Positions 1 to 9,998 of a stretch of 64,000 bases of DNA are shown here, one piece after another. Source of the DNA: Cryobacterium levicorallinum (GTDB lineage: Bacteria > Actinomycetota > Actinomycetes > Actinomycetales > Microbacteriaceae); the NCBI RefSeq assembly GCF_004402405.1, contig NZ_SOFE01000022.1:62001-126000 (forward strand), written 5' to 3'. The notes beneath the pieces were generated by a model. It had not been told where the DNA came from and searched no databases. It worked only from the letters and a program-made list of their open reading frames with translations. The first letter of the stretch is position 1; every line of letters begins with the position of its first letter. The translations under genes and the position numbers were made by a program.

Positions 1-378
1 CGACCGCACCGGTCCGAGCTGATCGGGAATGCTTGACTGCCAGACCGCGACATAGCGGGTGATGCCGCCCTCGACCAGTTCTTCGAACACGACGTCGGTA
101 CGGTCAATGGCAACCTGCGGCCGGGCCGCAACGTGGTTGTCAATCTTGGCCGCCAGGGACGGGTGGGCCGACGAGCCGCCTTCGACGCTCAGCCCGGTTA
201 GCGGTGCGATCTCGGTCGCCGCCGGGGCGACATAGTCAGAGGTCCAGGCCTTGCTGGTCGGTGTCGAGGAGGGGGCCGGGGTGCTGCCGCTGCACGCGCT
301 CAGGAGCAGTGCCGGCAGCACGAGGGCGAGCAGCCCCGCTGCCCGAAGCGGTCGAGCGGTGCGGGCCGTATTTTTCAT
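1..378 (-). CDS. DUF3048-family lipoprotein (YerB-like), 3' part missing at window edge
   Basis: Reading leftwards from ATG at 378, the frame stays open to base 1 (126 codons), so only the N-terminal part is present. Residues 1-29 form a lipoprotein signal: MKNTARTARP, a hydrophobic core and the lipobox LLSAC. After a Ser/Thr/Pro linker comes PLTGLSVEGG and then KIDNHVAARPQVAIDRTDVV and FEELVEGGITRYVAVW, which match the start of the DUF3048 (YerB) domain. The family consists of secreted lipoproteins of unknown biochemical role. Family assignment is from recognised sequence; function is unknown. Confidence 0.85.
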   Translation of the reverse strand, partial: MKNTARTARPLRAAGLLALVLPALLLSACSGSTPAPSSTPTSKAWTSDYVAPAATEIAPLTGLSVEGGSSAHPSLAAKIDNHVAARPQVAIDRTDVVFEELVEGGITRYVAVWQSSIPDQLGPVRS

Positions 379-390
379 AGTCACCGGTAA

Positions 391-428
391 ACACTAACGC
401 CGCCCGTTGCAGCGGGCGGCGTTAGTGT
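391..428 (-). terminator. Terminator hairpin behind the cold-shock gene
   Basis: A perfect inverted repeat (CACTAACGCCGCCCG at 392-406, its complement at 413-427, 6-nt loop TTGCAG, extended by one pair) lies 16 nt past the cold-shock protein stop. It separates that gene from the DUF3048 gene, whose start codon is only 13 nt further on. There is no long T-run. Confidence 0.75.
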
Positions 429-443
429 GAACTGCGAGGCGGG

Positions 444-647
444 TTAGGCCGGTCGCACCGATTCAGCCTGCGGGCCTTTCGCTCCGGCACCGACCTCGAA
501 GACGACCTGCTGGCCTTCTTCAAGAACCTTGTACCCGCTCATGTCGATAGCGGAGTAGTGGACGAAGACGTCTTGCCCTCCCCCGTCGACAGTAATGAAG
601 CCGAAACCCTTTTCAGCGTTGAACCACTTTACGGTTCCGTTCGCCAT
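444..647 (-). CDS. cspA: Cold-shock protein, CspA family
   Basis: 67-residue single OB-fold protein of normal family length. RNP1 (KGFGFI, residues 13-18) and RNP2 (VFVHYSAI, 27-34) are intact. It binds single-stranded RNA/DNA and acts as an RNA chaperone in the cytoplasm. A good Shine-Dalgarno (AAGGAG) lies just before ATG 647. It is monocistronic: its own terminator follows, and a 284-nt gene-free stretch precedes it, which fits the long leaders of cold-shock mRNAs (family knowledge; the leader itself is not proven here). Confidence 0.95.
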   Translation of the reverse strand: MANGTVKWFNAEKGFGFITVDGGGQDVFVHYSAIDMSGYKVLEEGQQVVFEVGAGAKGPQAESVRPA

Positions 648-931
648 GTGTCACTCCTTGCTCAGTTTTCAACGGCAACCGCCCATTGGCTGTTCCGGGC
701 CGTGCCGCAGAGACTGCGTTCATCCTGTGCGAGCAGCAAATCCCCGAGAGCAAGACATCTGTTACAAGTTACCTACTGGTGCAAGTTTCCTTGGGCGAGC
801 TTTCTTGATCCGGGCGGGTATTGCCCGAACAAAATGTGTGACCAAAACGCACATTACTGAAATCGGAACAGAAGACTAGGGGCTTGACGAATCAAATCGT
901 GGCCGCTACGACCACGGCTTTCGCGTTTTGC
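648..931 (-). promoter_or_regulatory. Gene-free upstream region of cspA, probable promoter and long leader
   Basis: No convincing ORF on either strand. It begins with the terminator hairpin of the LytR_C gene (891-916) and then carries an AT-richer segment (about 760-870) in which a promoter is likely, but no consensus -35/-10 pair stands out. Length and position fit a cold-shock 5' leader. Regulatory role is inferred only. Confidence 0.3.
891..916 (-). terminator. Terminator of the LytR_C gene
   Basis: On the minus strand CGTGGTC-GTAGC-GGCCACG forms a 7-bp stem (898-904 with 910-916, one G-T pair) followed by ATTTGATT. It lies about 16 nt after the stop of the LytR_C gene. Confidence 0.55.
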
Positions 932-1495
932 TCAGTCAACCGGTGAAACATAGTCGTTGCCGACGACGACGGTCATACTGGCGCCGGAATCAACGAAATT
1001 GGTGGAGACCACGATCTGCGCTCCCGAAAGGGAGGCAGCGACGCCGCGGGCGGCGCCTTCCTGGCTCGCATCGGCGTAGTAGATCACTGTGGTCGCCTCA
1101 GTGTCCGTGCTGGCGTTCCCGGTGGCATTGACCACCCAGCCTGCAGCGGTGAGTGTGTCCCTGACGGATGCTGCGACGCCGTCGTTCGCGGACCCGTTGA
1201 GCACGTTGATGGTCTGCGCCGGGTCGACGGTGGCAACGGCAGTGGGGACGGCGGTCGCTGCGGGCGTCGCGGTTGCGCTGCTCGCGGGCAGCCCGGGAAT
1301 GTTGGAGAAGTCGAGGCGATTATTGATTGCTAGGATGCCGACTGCACCGATGGCGATCAACAGCCCGGTAGCCCCCAGCGCCCACCAGAATCCGATCCAG
1401 CCACGTCCACTCTTGCCGGGGGCGCGGTGGGCTCCCACCCGGTCGAGGGCATGCGTGTGGGTGTCGAAACGGTCTTTCGCAAATTTTTTCGCCAT
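932..1495 (-). CDS. Membrane-anchored LytR C-terminal domain protein (VirR-like)
   Basis: 187 residues. Basic cytoplasmic N-terminus, one membrane span (about 34-56, IGFWWALGATGLLIAIGAVG), an Ala/Thr/Pro linker (about 70-92), then a LytR_C domain beginning with INVLNGSANDGVAASV. The domain occurs in cell-envelope proteins; the neighbouring DUF3263 gene gives the same pair as Mycobacterium Rv0430-Rv0431 (VirR), so an envelope role at the outer face of the membrane is likely. It follows the DUF3263 gene on the same strand with an 84-nt gap. Exact function is not established. Confidence 0.85.
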   Translation of the reverse strand: MAKKFAKDRFDTHTHALDRVGAHRAPGKSGRGWIGFWWALGATGLLIAIGAVGILAINNRLDFSNIPGLPASSATATPAATAVPTAVATVDPAQTINVLNGSANDGVAASVRDTLTAAGWVVNATGNASTDTEATTVIYYADASQEGAARGVAASLSGAQIVVSTNFVDSGASMTVVVGNDYVSPVD

Positions 1496-1579
1496 GGTGG
1501 TGGAATCCTTGGTTGGCCGGCCGGGCCGGAATCGAGCTGCAGCGCAAGGTTCCGTGCTGGCCGAAAAGCGGGTGGGTGC

Positions 1580-1852
1580 CTAGTCGCGGGTGGGCAGCGA
1601 ACGACTGGCGCGTGCCTCGGATCGGACGGAACGCATCCGCTGCAATCGTTTCACCAGCATGGGATCAAAAGCCAACGCCAACGGTGAGTCGACCAGTGCG
1701 CCCAATAACTGATAGTACCGGGCGGTCGACAGGCTGAAGGTGGCCCGGATGGCCTCCTCCTTGGCGCCGACATGCCGCCACCATTGCCGTTCGAAGGCGA
1801 GCACGGCCTGGTCGCGTTCGCTCAACTGGGTTGTCGGGGCGTGCTCAGTCAT
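1580..1852 (-). CDS. DUF3263 domain protein, probable small DNA-binding protein
   Basis: 90 residues. The core (LSERDQAVLAFERQWWRHVG, then KEEAIRATFSLSTARYYQLL) is the DUF3263 signature and looks helix-turn-helix-like. The C-terminal tail is basic (RLQRMRSVRSEARASR). It is upstream of and probably co-transcribed with the LytR_C gene, an arrangement conserved in actinobacteria. A regulatory role is inferred from the fold and partner; no target is visible. Confidence 0.85.
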   Translation of the reverse strand: MTEHAPTTQLSERDQAVLAFERQWWRHVGAKEEAIRATFSLSTARYYQLLGALVDSPLALAFDPMLVKRLQRMRSVRSEARASRSLPTRD

Positions 1853-2033
1853 TGCTGCATCCCTCCCCCGGTTGGCTGTCCGTCAGGCTCATCCTATTTG
1901 CGGGCGGCTGAATGTTGCCTCCGGCACGCCCTGCCGCGGTGGGACACGCCGTGTGGAATGCGCGCGGGGCCAAGCGAGTTTAGGCTTAGTAGACGCGGCC
2001 AGTGCCCGGTCGCCGGAACGAAGGGATCTGAAC

Positions 2034-2435
2034 ATGGACTACGAAATCAAGAAGTCAGACAGCGAATGGCGCTCCGAACTGGGCGCGGAGAAATTTGCGG
2101 TGCTGCGCGAAGCCGGCACCGAACGCCCCGGCACCGGCGAGCTGCTCGACGAGGGTCGGGCCGGCCTCTACACCTGTGGCGCCTGCAACGCCGAGCTGTT
2201 TCAGAGTGGCACCAAGTTCGATTCCGGCTGCGGCTGGCCGAGCTTTTACGAGTCGGTTCGGCCCGAAGCGGTCGAACTGCTTGAGGACCGCTCCTTGGGA
2301 AGCGTGCGCACCGAGGTGCGCTGCGCGAACTGTGGCTCGCACCTCGGCCACGTTTTTCCCGACGGTTTCGGCACTCCGACCGGCGACCGGTACTGCATGA
2401 ATTCGCTGTCGCTCAACTTCACGCCCGCTGAGTAG
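2034..2435 (+). CDS. msrB: Peptide-methionine (R)-S-oxide reductase
   Basis: 133 residues from ATG 2034 (GGGA upstream); a longer in-frame reading to 1740 has no family similarity. Zinc-binding CxxC pairs (CGAC near 46, CANC near 95), GWPSFYE and the catalytic Cys in RYCMNSLSLNF are all present. It reduces methionine-R-sulfoxide in proteins using thioredoxin. The nitroreductase gene starts 4 nt after its stop, so the two are likely one operon. Confidence 0.95.
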   Translation: MDYEIKKSDSEWRSELGAEKFAVLREAGTERPGTGELLDEGRAGLYTCGACNAELFQSGTKFDSGCGWPSFYESVRPEAVELLEDRSLGSVRTEVRCANCGSHLGHVFPDGFGTPTGDRYCMNSLSLNFTPAE

Positions 2436-2439
2436 CGCG

Positions 2440-3087
2440 GTGTCGATGACGGGTGCGGTTGCCAGTTCGAAAGTGGCAGGTTCGGCCGGAGCGAATCCTG
2501 GTCTTCCCGGCCGGGACACGACCGGTTTCAGAACGGGTACCGCGGCGGTCTTCAAAGCTGTCGCTGACCGGCGCAGTTACTCCAAGGTGACGACACTCGC
2601 CCCCAGCCGGGCGGAGTTGCTGCCGCTCGTGGCGGCGGCCGCGCGGGTGGCGGATCACGGCGCGTTGCGTCCGTGGCGGCTGCTCGAGCTGCGCGGCGAC
2701 GCCCGCGACCGGCTCGGAGCGGCGTTTGTGGCGGCATCCGCTTGTGAGGGGCTCGAAGCGATCAAGCTGGCCGCCAAGCCGCTGCGCGCACCGCTGCTGA
2801 TCGCGATCGTCGCGTCACGGCAGGTGAACTTCAAGGTGGCTGGCTGGGAACAGGATGCCGCGGCTGCGGGCGTCGCGCACCTTCTCACGCTGCTGCTCGA
2901 AAACGCCGGCTGGGGGGCGATGTGGCGCACCGGGCCGTTGGTGCGATCGGCGCCGGTGCGAGCGTTGCATGGCCTTGCCGACGGGGAAGAGCTGCTTGGC
3001 TGGCTCTACGTTGGGGGAATTCCCGAGGAGTCGAAACCGTGCGTGCGGCTGTCGATTGATCCGGAGGAGTTTTTGGGGGTGCTGTAG
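2440..3087 (+). CDS. Nitroreductase-family oxidoreductase
   Basis: 215 residues from GTG 2440, or 213 from ATG 2446. N-terminal RRSYSKVTT, HGALRPWRLLEL and the late GWGAMWRTGPLVRS plus LLGWLYVGG segments match FMN-dependent nitroreductases of the NfnB/YdjA type. These reduce nitro compounds or quinones with NAD(P)H; the true substrate is unknown. A low-complexity stretch precedes the domain. It sits directly behind msrB, suggesting a redox or detoxification unit. Confidence 0.8.
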   Translation: MSMTGAVASSKVAGSAGANPGLPGRDTTGFRTGTAAVFKAVADRRSYSKVTTLAPSRAELLPLVAAAARVADHGALRPWRLLELRGDARDRLGAAFVAASACEGLEAIKLAAKPLRAPLLIAIVASRQVNFKVAGWEQDAAAAGVAHLLTLLLENAGWGAMWRTGPLVRSAPVRALHGLADGEELLGWLYVGGIPEESKPCVRLSIDPEEFLGVL

Positions 3088-3111
3088 CTCGGGGCCGTAC
3101 GCTTCTTCCCC

Positions 3112-3168
3112 GGCCCACCTTGGAGCGCCGGCCCGTGATCTATCAGGGGCCCCTTTCCGGGCCCGGGC
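3112..3168 (-). repeat. GGGCCC palindromic repeat, copy A (long form, reverse orientation)
   Basis: Between the convergent ends of the nitroreductase and DMT genes. Read on the minus strand: GCCCGGGCCCGG, AAAGGGGCCCC, TGATAGATCA, CGGGCC, then CCAAGGTGGGCC. This matches copies C, E and G, with a few mismatches in the central palindrome. Confidence 0.8.
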
Positions 3169-3197
3169 GGAAGGAACAGGACGTTCAAGGGCTGCGG

Positions 3198-4196
3198 TCA
3201 GGTGCGGGCGTGGCCGGGCCGGTGCCAGCGCACCGCGGCGATGACCACGGCGACGAGGGCGAGCGCGGTTCCGGCCAGGGTCGTTACGCCGACCGGATGC
3301 CCCTGAGTGGGCGCGAGCAGATCCAGCGCAAGGGCGCAGAGCAGCTGGCCGGCGACGATGCACAGGCCGAGCATGAGCACGCCGGTGGTACGCACGACGA
3401 GCGCGGCGCCGGCGATGAAGATGCAGCCGATGAGCCCGCCGGTATAGAGCCACGGGTTGCCCGGCAGATCGAGGGCGAAACCGACCAGCACACCGTGCAC
3501 GAGCGCCGCGAGTACGAGCGCGACGGATCCGGTGAGAAAGTTCAGAAAAGTTGCCGTGAGCGCACTTTGCGCGGTGACCCGCACCTGACCGTTCACGGCC
3601 TGCTGCCAGCCCTGGCCGATACCCGCCACGAGGGGTAGCACGAGCAGCCAGAGCGCGTCGCTGCCGCCCAATTCGCCGCTCACCGTCCAGGCTACGGCGA
3701 CCAAGGCGAGCACCGCGCCAACTATTTTGGACGCGTGCAGCGGTCGGCGCCCACCCGGACCGATGCCAAACCGGTCTATGAGCACACCGCTCACGGTCTG
3801 ACCGGCCACAACGGCGACAGTGAACAGGGCGATGCCGAGTGGCGCGGCGACAAGGCCCTGCGACAGTACGAACAGCGCGCCGGCCAGGCCGCCGAACAGG
3901 TGCCACCAGGACAGGGTTTTCGCTCGCACCGCGCGAGTGACGAGTTGCAGGCCGCGGCGCCCGCTTCGGAACACGACGAGGCCAAGGCTGAGAATGACCA
4001 GCCCGGAGCCGAAGGAGATGACGGCGGCAGTGAATCCGTCGCCGATTTGATGCCCGAGTTCGCCATTCACGCGCGATTGCACGGCATACATGGCCCCGAT
4101 CAGCACCGAGAACAGAAGCGCCAGCCAAATCGGCACAGAGGATGCCGCTGGCGCGGCCGAAGCATCCGTTCGGGTCCGTGCGCTGTCCTCTGTCAC
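3198..4196 (-). CDS. DMT-superfamily transporter, DUF606/YdcZ type (two-repeat form)
   Basis: 332 residues with about ten hydrophobic spans in two similar halves (PIWLALLFSVLIGAMYAVQS about 21-40; DALWLLVLPLVAGIGQGWQQ about 179-198), each starting with the YdcZ pattern followed by a V-N-G motif (RVNGELG, AVNGQVR). Small YdcZ proteins have a single five-span repeat; this is the fused double form. Substrate unknown. It is flanked on both sides by GGGCCC repeats A and B in the same orientation. Confidence 0.8.
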   Translation of the reverse strand: MTEDSARTRTDASAAPAASSVPIWLALLFSVLIGAMYAVQSRVNGELGHQIGDGFTAAVISFGSGLVILSLGLVVFRSGRRGLQLVTRAVRAKTLSWWHLFGGLAGALFVLSQGLVAAPLGIALFTVAVVAGQTVSGVLIDRFGIGPGGRRPLHASKIVGAVLALVAVAWTVSGELGGSDALWLLVLPLVAGIGQGWQQAVNGQVRVTAQSALTATFLNFLTGSVALVLAALVHGVLVGFALDLPGNPWLYTGGLIGCIFIAGAALVVRTTGVLMLGLCIVAGQLLCALALDLLAPTQGHPVGVTTLAGTALALVAVVIAAVRWHRPGHART

Positions 4197-4262
4197 TTGG
4201 CAATACTACGAGATGGGTGCGTGCGGGTTCTGCCCGGTGCTGCCCGGTCGGGCTCCGATTCG

Positions 4263-4293
4263 CCCGGGGCCCACCTTAGGTCGCCGGGCCCGG
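4263..4293 (-). repeat. GGGCCC palindromic repeat, copy B (short form, reverse orientation)
   Basis: Minus-strand reading CCGGGCCCGG, CGA, CCTAAGGTGGGCCCC. It has the two outer blocks of the long form but lacks the central GATAGATC palindrome. It lies downstream of the ABC-F gene and upstream of the DMT gene. Confidence 0.75.
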
Positions 4294-4326
4294 TCGAAAA
4301 CAGCGCGCGGGGCGAGGCTTGGCGCG

Positions 4327-5922
<1,596 letters not shown>

Positions 5923-6056
5923 GTGTGTTTCCTCCCGGGGTTTCTGCAGCGGGCATCCGCTCGAAAAACCCCAGCCATCAGTGTACGTGGCGGCCCTGTG
6001 AGACCTTGGCGGCACAAAGAAACCCCTACATCCCAGTGGGGAGTACGGGTTGAGAG

Positions 6057-6129
6057 GGCCGGCCACGGGACTTGAACCCGTAACCCCCACTTTACAAGAG
6101 TGGTGCGCTACCAATTGCGCCAGGCCGGC
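6057..6129 (-). tRNA. tRNA-Thr (anticodon TGT)
   Basis: 73 nt without encoded CCA. The acceptor GCCGGCC pairs perfectly with GGCCGGC (6058-6064 with 6123-6129). The anticodon arm is CCACT-CTTGTAA-AGTGG, giving TGT, which reads ACA. The T arm is ACGGG-TTCAAGT-CCCGT. All stems close without mismatches. Confidence 0.95.
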
Positions 6130-6236
6130 ATGAGACCAGGGCCTCGAAAGACCATCCTAAATGATTCCCGCGCCTTTGCCGCCATCGGCCAGGCGAAGCG
6201 GATGCAACGGCGCGAGCAGCAGCATCCGCTTAATAG

Positions 6237-7151
6237 CTACCCGGCGGGTGTCGGGGTGGGGGTCGGCGTCGAGGTCGAGTAGGTCTCGCCGAGGGCCTGC
6301 TGCACGAAGGAGGCGAATTCCTTGGGGTCATCGAGCGAGCCGGTGTAGGGCTTGCCATTGACCAGAACGGTCGGGGTGCCGGTGATGGCCTTGATCGACG
6401 AGTTGGCGATCGGACCGTCGAGGGATCGGTCGGTGGCGGCCTGAACCCAGGACTCGAAGGTTCCGTCGTCGATGCAGGTGTTGATGCTGGAGAGCGCGGT
6501 GCGCACTCCGGAATCCTTGACCACGGCCTTGAGCTCATCGTTGCTGCGGCCGGGCTTGTTTTCCTCGGGCTGGTCAACGAACAGCGCCGAGTTGAAGTCG
6601 AAGAAGTCATCGGGCGAGTAGTTGGCGACGCAAGCTGCAGCGTTGGCGGCTCGCAGGGAGTATTTGGTGCCGGCGGACTTGCTCTTGAGAATCGACACCG
6701 GGTGAATTTCGATGGTGGCGGCACCGGAGTCGACCCACTCGGCGATCTGCTCGGTATTGGCTGCTTCGAAGTCCGCACAGAACGGGCAGAGGTAGTCCAG
6801 GTAGACGCGAATGTTGGCGACGGCACCGGTGGGATCGGGTTCGGAGGGCCGAGCTGCGGCGTCGGGCTGCAGCGCCGGGGTGAGGGCCGTGATCATGCCT
6901 TCGCCGATGAGGACGCCATCGCTCGCCATGTTCCTGGGGCCGGGACCGGCCGGTTTGATCGAATTGACGATGATGACGGCAACGAGCACGACGATGGCGA
7001 TGCCCGCGATGCCGATTCCGCCCTGCAGGAAGACCTTGTTGCGGCGGTCCTTCTTCTTCTGGCTGACGCGCAGCTGCTTGGCCTTGATGCGGGCCGCGTC
7101 ACGGCGTCGGTTTTTTGAGGGACTGCTGTCGCTGGGTCCGCCAATAGTCAT
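6237..7151 (-). CDS. DsbA/thioredoxin-fold membrane-anchored oxidoreductase
   Basis: 304 residues from ATG 7151 (a further 26 in-frame upstream codons look non-coding). A Lys/Arg-rich cytoplasmic N-terminus (KNRRRDAARIKAKQLRVSQK), one membrane span (about 43-65) and an extracytoplasmic thioredoxin fold with active site CPFC, plus cis-Pro loop GTPTVLVNG. Two further Cys (ACVANY, NTCIDD) may form a structural disulfide. It probably catalyses disulfide exchange in exported proteins. The C-terminus ends in a Ser/Thr/Pro tail. It is divergent from the ugpC-type gene. Confidence 0.88.
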   Translation of the reverse strand: MTIGGPSDSSPSKNRRRDAARIKAKQLRVSQKKKDRRNKVFLQGGIGIAGIAIVVLVAVIIVNSIKPAGPGPRNMASDGVLIGEGMITALTPALQPDAAARPSEPDPTGAVANIRVYLDYLCPFCADFEAANTEQIAEWVDSGAATIEIHPVSILKSKSAGTKYSLRAANAAACVANYSPDDFFDFNSALFVDQPEENKPGRSNDELKAVVKDSGVRTALSSINTCIDDGTFESWVQAATDRSLDGPIANSSIKAITGTPTVLVNGKPYTGSLDDPKEFASFVQQALGETYSTSTPTPTPTPAG

Positions 7152-7308
7152 AAAGATCGCTTTCGAGAAGTGAGCGCGCGCGTTAGCGCACCTTTCGAAT
7201 AGTAGATCCCCTGACTGGGAATCGACCAAACGGGGCGGGCGGGCGAAAACCGGCAGCGAGGCATCCGTCGTGCAATAATAAAAAGGTCGTGTGCTTCGGC
7301 GTGCGGCA

Positions 7309-7314
7309 TATAAT
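7309..7314 (+). promoter_or_regulatory. Consensus -10 box of the ugpC-type ATPase gene
   Basis: TATAAT lies 55 nt before the start codon in an otherwise GC-rich spacer. No good -35 is seen at 16-18 nt upstream, so the site may rely on an activator. It is the only perfect -10 hexamer noticed in this divergent gap (7152-7368). Confidence 0.5.
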
Positions 7315-7368
7315 TCCTATTCACAACGGATCGTCCGGCACGTTCCTGCCGGTGAAGGAGTAATAATC

Positions 7369-8466
<1,098 letters not shown>

Positions 8467-8492
8467 TCAGCTTTTCGAGTATTTTGGCTTTC

Positions 8493-8525
8493 GGCTGGAG
8501 GGAGTTCGCTCCCTCCAGCCTTTTT
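8493..8525 (+). terminator. Intrinsic terminator with UUCG loop after ugpC
   Basis: GGCTGGAGGGAG (8493-8504), loop TTCG, CTCCCTCCAGCC (8509-8520), then TTTTT. A perfect 12-bp stem 27 nt past the stop and 15 nt before the DUF4032 start, so the two genes are partly insulated. Confidence 0.95.
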
Positions 8526-8539
8526 CTTAGGGTCACACT

Positions 8540-9850
8540 ATGAGCGGTTCCCTCAATATCACCGCGGCCACGGCCGACCCGGCGCTGCTCGACCTGCCGT
8601 GGCATCTGCCCCTGGACGCCTGGCCGAACGAGAACATCGCCTCGCTGCCCAAGGGCATTTCCCGGCACCTGGTGCGGTTCGCTCACCTGAGCGGGCGGGT
8701 GGTCGCCATCAAGGAGACCACGAGCGAGATGGCCAAGCGCGAGTACGACATGCTGCGCACCCTGGCCAACCTCGAGATTCCCTGTGTCGAGCCGGTCGCC
8801 GTCATCACCAATAGAACGGATGCCGACCTCGACCCCCTGAATTCGGTTCTGGTCACCCGGCACCTCAAGTTTTCACTCCCCTATCGCGCCCTGTATTCGC
8901 ACGCCCTGCGCCCGGATACTGCCACCCGGCTGGTCGACGCCCTCGCCGTTCTGCTGGTGCGGCTGCACATGATCGGATTCTTCTGGGGCGACGTGTCGCT
9001 ATCGAACACCCTGTTTCGGCGCGATGCCGGCGCCTTCGCGGCCTATCTCGTCGACGCCGAGACCGGACAGTTGTATTCCGGTGGGCTGTCGAACGGCCAG
9101 CGCGAGAACGATTTGGAAATCGCCCGGGTGAACATTGCCGGCGAATTGATGGACCTCGAAGCCGGCGGCCGCGTCGCCGACGAACTCGACCCGATCCGGG
9201 TCAGCAACGGCATCGTTGCGGCCTACCGGCTGCTCTGGAAGGAGCTCACCGGCTCCGAGTCGTTCTCCAGTTCCGAACGGTGGCGCATCACCGAACGCGT
9301 CGAGCGCCTCAATAACCTCGGCTTCGACATCGAGGAACTAGCGATCAAGACCGATGGGACCGGTTCGCGCGTGCGGATTCAGCCCAAGGTTGTCGACGCC
9401 GGCCACCATCAGCGTCGCCTGCTGCGCCTGACCGGCCTCGATGCCGAAGAGAACCAGGCTCGTCGGCTGCTCAACGACCTCGACTCCTACCGCGCTGCGT
9501 ATGGTTCGCCGGCCGCCGACGAGGAAATGGTCGCGCACGAGTGGCTCGTGCGCGTGTTCGAGCCGGTGGTGCGGGCGATACCCGTGGAGATGCAGGGCAA
9601 GCTCGAGCGGGCGCAGGTGTTCCACCAGCTGCTCGATCACCGCTGGTACATGGCGCAGAACCAGTCGCGGGACATTCCGCTGGCCGAGGCCGTGACCTCG
9701 TATGTGCAGGATGTGCTGCGGCACCGCCGCGACGAGGCAACCGTGCTGGACCCGCTGACTGGCGCAATCACGCTGCCGATCCGCGTGCAGCTCGGCGACG
9801 ATACCTCGGTCGACCCCGATGACGCCGACGACTGGACCCTCAAGGTCTAG
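8540..9850 (+). CDS. DUF4032 protein with kinase-like catalytic motifs
   Basis: 436 residues from ATG 8540. The N-terminal half resembles lipopolysaccharide/small-molecule kinases: VVAIKETTSEMAKREY (nucleotide-loop Lys and helix Glu), FFWGDVSLSNTLF (like the HGDxxxxN catalytic loop, with W in place of H) and AYLVDAETGQL (like the metal-binding DxG/DxE). The C-terminal part is the DUF4032 domain. The protein is soluble. Family function is unknown; the kinase idea is inference from motifs. It follows the ugpC-type gene. Confidence 0.8.
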   Translation: MSGSLNITAATADPALLDLPWHLPLDAWPNENIASLPKGISRHLVRFAHLSGRVVAIKETTSEMAKREYDMLRTLANLEIPCVEPVAVITNRTDADLDPLNSVLVTRHLKFSLPYRALYSHALRPDTATRLVDALAVLLVRLHMIGFFWGDVSLSNTLFRRDAGAFAAYLVDAETGQLYSGGLSNGQRENDLEIARVNIAGELMDLEAGGRVADELDPIRVSNGIVAAYRLLWKELTGSESFSSSERWRITERVERLNNLGFDIEELAIKTDGTGSRVRIQPKVVDAGHHQRRLLRLTGLDAEENQARRLLNDLDSYRAAYGSPAADEEMVAHEWLVRVFEPVVRAIPVEMQGKLERAQVFHQLLDHRWYMAQNQSRDIPLAEAVTSYVQDVLRHRRDEATVLDPLTGAITLPIRVQLGDDTSVDPDDADDWTLKV

Positions 9851-9870
9851 CTCCCTCCTCTTCTTCGACC

Positions 9871-9931
9871 GGGCCCGGGCCCGGAAACGGGGCCCATGAT
9901 AGATCATGGGCCCCATTCCGTAAGGTGGGCC
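9871..9931 (+). repeat. GGGCCC palindromic repeat, copy C (best long copy)
   Basis: Order: GGGCCCGGGCCCGG, AAAC, GGGGCCCATGAT, AG, ATCATGGGCCCC, ATT, CCGTAAGGTGGGCC. The central palindrome has perfect 12-bp arms around AG. It lies between the convergent ends of the DUF4032 and AbiEi-like genes. Confidence 0.9.
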
Positions 9932-9998
9932 TGGAGCACCAGAACACCACTCTGACGCCAAGGTCGGATCGTGAGGCGGCGGGCATCCGCTTGACTGA

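Noticed and set aside
648-931. Riboswitch or small gene in the cspA upstream region
   Set aside because: No known riboswitch core was recognised and the short ORFs have no coding signal.
5923-6114. Upstream extension of the ABC-F gene
   Set aside because: It would translate through the tRNA-Thr gene; ATG 5922 has a strong SD.
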